NCBI GenBank assembly: GCA_030040865.1
Contig: JASHSX010000103.1
Coordinates: 1-7,853, forward strand
Direction: 5' to 3'
Length of the DNA stretch: 7,853 nt
DNA from: Thermoplasmata archaeon
GTDB lineage: Archaea; Thermoplasmatota; Thermoplasmata; Lutacidiplasmatales; UBA184
Each line of letters begins with the position of its first letter. Position 1 is the stretch's first letter. Positions 6,749 to 7,853 of the stretch are shown piece after piece. The notes under the pieces were generated by a model that saw only the letters and a program-made list of their open reading frames with translations, had not been told where the DNA came from and ran no database searches. A program made the position numbers and the translations under genes.

Positions 6749-7397
6749 CTGGGGCCGGCGCGAGTACGGCGAGTCGCTCTCGGCGATGCGCGCGATGGTC
6801 CGCGAGCGGAGGGACGGCCGGATCGAGGACACCCTCGTGCTGGTCGAGCACCCGGCGGTCGTCACGGTCGGCGTTGAGGGAGACGACGGAGGGGCCGCTG
6901 GGTCGGGACTTCCGGTCTTTGCGGTCGAGCGCGGCGGCAAGGCCACGTACCACGGACCGGGGCAGCTGGTCGGCTATCCGATCGTCGACCTCGAAGCCCG
7001 GGGCCGGGACGTCCGGAGGTTCGTCCACGAGGTGGAGGAGATCGTCGCTCAAGGTGTGGCCACGCTCGGTGTGAACGCGGGCCGGGTTCCTGGGCAGCGC
7101 GGCGTCTGGGTCGACGGACGTCGAAAGATCGCGTCCGTCGGGATCGCGATCGACCACTGGGTCACGTTCCATGGATTCGCGCTCAACGTGGACCCAGACC
7201 TCAGCGCGTTCGCGACGATCCGCCCCTGCGGCTTCTCCCCGTCGGTCATGACCTCGCTCGCCCGGGAGCTGGATCGGCCGGTCCGGCTGAGCGAGGTGCG
7301 GCCGTTCGTTGTCGATGCCTGGACGACCCGATTCGCCGTTCCGCCCCCGACCGAAAACCCCTCCCTCGCGCACGGGGTCGTCCGGTCGCCGGTATGA
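6732..7397 (+). CDS. lipB: Octanoyltransferase LipB (lipoyl/octanoyl protein transferase)
   Basis: This 221-residue protein belongs to the LipB branch of the biotin/lipoate ligase fold. LipB moves octanoyl from octanoyl-ACP to the lipoyl-domain lysine, after which a lipoyl synthase inserts two sulfurs. Visible signatures are LVEHPAVVTVG, RGGKATYHGPGQLVGYP (from R67), the catalytic lysine K132 in RKIASVGI, and the acyl-accepting cysteine C166 in PCG. Together these separate it from LplA-type ATP-dependent ligases, which lack that Cys. Length is typical. The GTG start is supported by a GGAGG site and by alignment of the N-terminus (VDWGRREYGESL) with the family start. It overlaps E3 by 17 bases, and its stop overlaps the next gene in an ATGA. 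Its natural substrate here is presumably K43 of the E2 in the same operon. No lipoyl synthase is in the window. Confidence 0.93.
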   Translation: MPAVVDWGRREYGESLSAMRAMVRERRDGRIEDTLVLVEHPAVVTVGVEGDDGGAAGSGLPVFAVERGGKATYHGPGQLVGYPIVDLEARGRDVRRFVHEVEEIVAQGVATLGVNAGRVPGQRGVWVDGRRKIASVGIAIDHWVTFHGFALNVDPDLSAFATIRPCGFSPSVMTSLARELDRPVRLSEVRPFVVDAWTTRFAVPPPTENPSLAHGVVRSPV

Positions 7398-7853
7398 GCG
7401 CAGGCCGCCCCGAACGGCCCCGGCTGCTCGTGGTCGGCGGTACCGGCGGATTCGTCGGCCAAGCCGTACGGAACGAGTTCCAACGGGACTTCGTCCTACG
7501 TTCGGTGCACCGACACCCCGTCCCCGCGGAGAGGGCGCCCGACGTCGAGTGGGTGCCCTCGGACGTCGCGTCGATCGGGGACTGGGCACCGGTCTTGCGG
7601 GGGGTCGACGTCGTGCTCAACCTCGCGTGGTACCGCCAGGGCCGGGACCGAAAGTTCCGGCGACTGGCGGCCGGCCTCGGTCGACTGATCGCGGCGAGCG
7701 AACGGGCCGAGGTCCGCCGCTTCGTCCAGGTGAGCGTTCCGGAGGCCCCGCCGAACCTCGAAGTCAGCCTCCCGTATCTCGCGCGGAAGCGCGAGGTCGA
7801 TCGGGCACTGGCCTCGAGCTCCCTCGACTTTGTGGTCCTGCGCCCGACGATGC
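7394..7853 (+). CDS. NAD(P)-dependent epimerase/SDR-family protein, 3' truncated by the window edge
   Basis: The frame opens with the ATG that overlaps the lipB stop (ATGA) and stays open to the end of the window (153 codons). The N-terminus is a Rossmann dinucleotide-binding fold: LLVVGGTGGFVGQAV with glycines G16, G19 and G22 in GxxGxxG spacing. The segment RGVDVVLNLAW matches the strand-4 region of extended or atypical SDRs. Y128 and K132 (YLARK) give a YxxxK pair, and the visible end, FVVLRPTM, is the usual segment after the catalytic region. This resembles NAD-dependent epimerase/dehydratase or NmrA-like proteins, including the NDUFA9 type. The substrate is unknown. Overlap with lipB puts it in the same transcript, but an enzymatic link to lipoate or the OADHC is not evident. 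Confidence 0.85.
   Translation, partial: MSAGRPERPRLLVVGGTGGFVGQAVRNEFQRDFVLRSVHRHPVPAERAPDVEWVPSDVASIGDWAPVLRGVDVVLNLAWYRQGRDRKFRRLAAGLGRLIAASERAEVRRFVQVSVPEAPPNLEVSLPYLARKREVDRALASSSLDFVVLRPTM

Noticed and set aside
5371..7074. A 567-codon plus-strand frame overlapping E3 and lipB
   Set aside because: It is an Arg/Gly/Pro-rich alternative frame of E3 and LipB, both of which have complete family signatures in their own frames.

Overview
This GC-rich window holds a near-complete 2-oxoacid dehydrogenase complex (OADHC) operon on the + strand, followed by a lipoate-attachment gene and the start of a nucleotide-sugar/NmrA-like SDR gene. AT-rich TATA-like boxes stand out against the high-GC background about 27 and 31 bases upstream of the two genes that start at the divergent intergenic region. 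That is archaeal promoter geometry (leaderless or very short leaders), and with the Thermoplasma-like E1alpha-E1beta-E2-E3 gene set it suggests a GC-rich archaeon, perhaps in Thermoplasmatota. This assignment is an inference: a GC-rich bacterium (Chloroflexota or Actinomycetota type) is not excluded, and no rRNA or lineage marker is present.

Layout. 1-288: 3' end of a + strand flavoprotein gene that resembles the C-terminus of adenylylsulfate reductase subunit alpha. 260-733 (minus): the N-terminal DNA-binding part of an IS630-family transposase; the catalytic DDE half is missing and the frame runs out into the end of the flavoprotein gene. 734-889: a divergent intergenic region with one TATA-like box for each direction. 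890-7853: seven + strand genes with overlaps or 10-base gaps: E1alpha-1, E1beta, E2, a second E1alpha, E3, LipB, and a 3'-truncated SDR gene.

How the genes fit together. E1 (alpha2beta2, thiamine diphosphate) decarboxylates a 2-oxoacid and transfers the acyl group to the lipoyl arm of E2. E2 passes it to CoA, E3 reoxidises the dihydrolipoyl arm with FAD and NAD+, and LipB supplies the octanoyl precursor of that arm. The most unusual point is that the operon has two different E1alpha genes but only one E1beta. The second E1alpha sits between E2 and E3, keeps the ThDP motif, but has lost a conserved active-site tyrosine and the usual C-terminal tail. A LipB-type octanoyltransferase in an apparently archaeal operon is the second point of interest. 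I found no RNA genes, CRISPR arrays or clear terminators.
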